Source: JABAAE01 sp036336715
GTDB lineage: Bacteria > Planctomycetota > Planctomycetia > Pirellulales > Pirellulaceae
Assembly: GCA_036336715.1 (NCBI GenBank)
Contig: JAYZFP010000177.1
Coordinates: 1 to 64,000, forward strand
Direction: 5' to 3'
Length of the DNA stretch: 64,000 nt
Each line of letters starts with the position of its first letter. Position 1 is the stretch's first letter. The notes beneath the pieces are model-generated. The model saw nothing but the letters and a program-made list of their open reading frames with translations. It made no database searches and was not told the DNA's origin. The position numbers were made by a program, and so were the translations under genes. Positions 63,657-64,000 of the stretch are shown here, piece after piece.

Positions 63657-64000
63657 CCCAGGCTCCCCCCGAGGAACCTGGCGCGGCCAAATCAGATTCC
63701 AGCACCCCTTCCAGCAGCGAACAGCAGTCCCCGGTCGAGCGGCCGATGACCCGGAAGGAAATGCGCAAGGAACGCAAACGTCTCCTGAAAGAGGAACGCA
63801 AACGGGCGAAAATTGCCAAAGCGGTTCTCCCCTTTCAATCCGACGCGGTTGAACTGGAATACCGAAAGGTCGCAGGCGGAGCGAGGTGGACCCTGTACGT
63901 TGCGATCCTCCTGATGTGTTCTGCTGTGGGCTGGGCCTATTGGGCCGAGGTCGACATCATCGTTGTCTCGCAGGGAGAACTGGTACCGGTCGATCCCCCT
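63629..64000 (+). CDS. HlyD-family membrane fusion protein (3' end outside window)
   Basis: Frame open from ATG 63629 to the end of the window, 124 codons visible. It starts inside the last codons of the transporter gene in another frame. Residues ~1-40 are disordered, ~41-65 a strongly charged helix (RKEMRKERKRLLKEERKRAK), and ~87-105 one membrane segment (WTLYVAILLMCSAVGWAYWA) followed by VDIIVVSQGELVPVD, which is the usual start of HlyD/AprE periplasmic adaptor domains (normally ..GxIxP). It would link the inner-membrane transporter to an outer-membrane TolC-like channel. Confidence 0.85.
   Translation, partial: MVSADGTGVAQAPPEEPGAAKSDSSTPSSSEQQSPVERPMTRKEMRKERKRLLKEERKRAKIAKAVLPFQSDAVELEYRKVAGGARWTLYVAILLMCSAVGWAYWAEVDIIVVSQGELVPVDPP

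Overview
The window is about 57% GC and looks like chromosomal DNA from a marine-type planctomycete (Planctomycetota). The markers are a cysteine-rich YTV-repeat wall protein, DUF1501 and DUF1549/DUF1553 'PSD1' proteins, a PVC-type propeller/HEAT/cytochrome c protein, a DUF1080 glucan/lectin-like protein, an SHD1-domain protein, DUF2617, and a long FG-GAP/ASPIC lipoprotein. No rRNA, tRNA, CRISPR array, prophage or insertion sequence was seen. All calls come from reading the sequence and from remembered family motifs; no database search was run.

Layout: 1-6 kb holds the tail of an SMC/YhaN-like ATPase, the YTV wall protein, a large secreted unknown, and a PhzF/NusG-like overlapping pair. 6-10 kb holds asparaginase, an SDR, a MoxR-like ATPase and a transglutaminase. 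10-14.5 kb is a respiratory-type molybdoenzyme operon (4x[4Fe-4S] subunit, Mo-bisPGD catalytic subunit, TorD chaperone) without a visible membrane anchor. 14.5-15.8 kb is a gene-poor stretch with short direct repeats. 16-20 kb has clpX with a clear terminator, a secreted unknown and an SHD1/zinc-ribbon/degenerate peptidase-like protein. 20-24.3 kb has a FabH/OleA-like ketosynthase and then an ASPIC/FG-GAP lipoprotein whose frame is interrupted by a single in-frame UGA. 24-31 kb holds a glycine-zipper lipoprotein, a Ser/Thr kinase, DUF2617, a tandem GGDEF protein and a TPR protein. 31-36.7 kb has divergent L-fuconate dehydratase-like and Gfo/Idh genes, selB, an SRPBCC protein and trmL. 36.9-45 kb has a sialate-O-acetylesterase, a Tat-exported TIM-barrel protein, a NatAB-like ABC exporter fused to a CPBP protease, and a zinc-ribbon/disordered/membrane protein. 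45-56 kb is planctomycete catabolic and envelope material (cytochrome-propeller, DUF1501, PSD1, DUF1080) plus a DUF58/MoxR pair. 56-64 kb has queG and a type I secretion locus: small unknown, serralysin-like RTX protease, HlyB-like ABC transporter and the start of an HlyD-like adaptor.

The most interesting signal is the UGA at 23649-23651 inside the ASPIC gene. The frame continues past it into the remaining FG-GAP and ASPIC domains. The UGA would create a U-T-C redox motif, and a perfect 6-bp hairpin with a 6-nt loop lies 14 nt downstream, in the position and with the loop G expected for a bacterial SECIS. The same window encodes SelB, the elongation factor needed to decode UGA as selenocysteine. 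I therefore annotate 21828-24290 as a probable selenoprotein gene, with nonsense mutation or split translation as the rivals.
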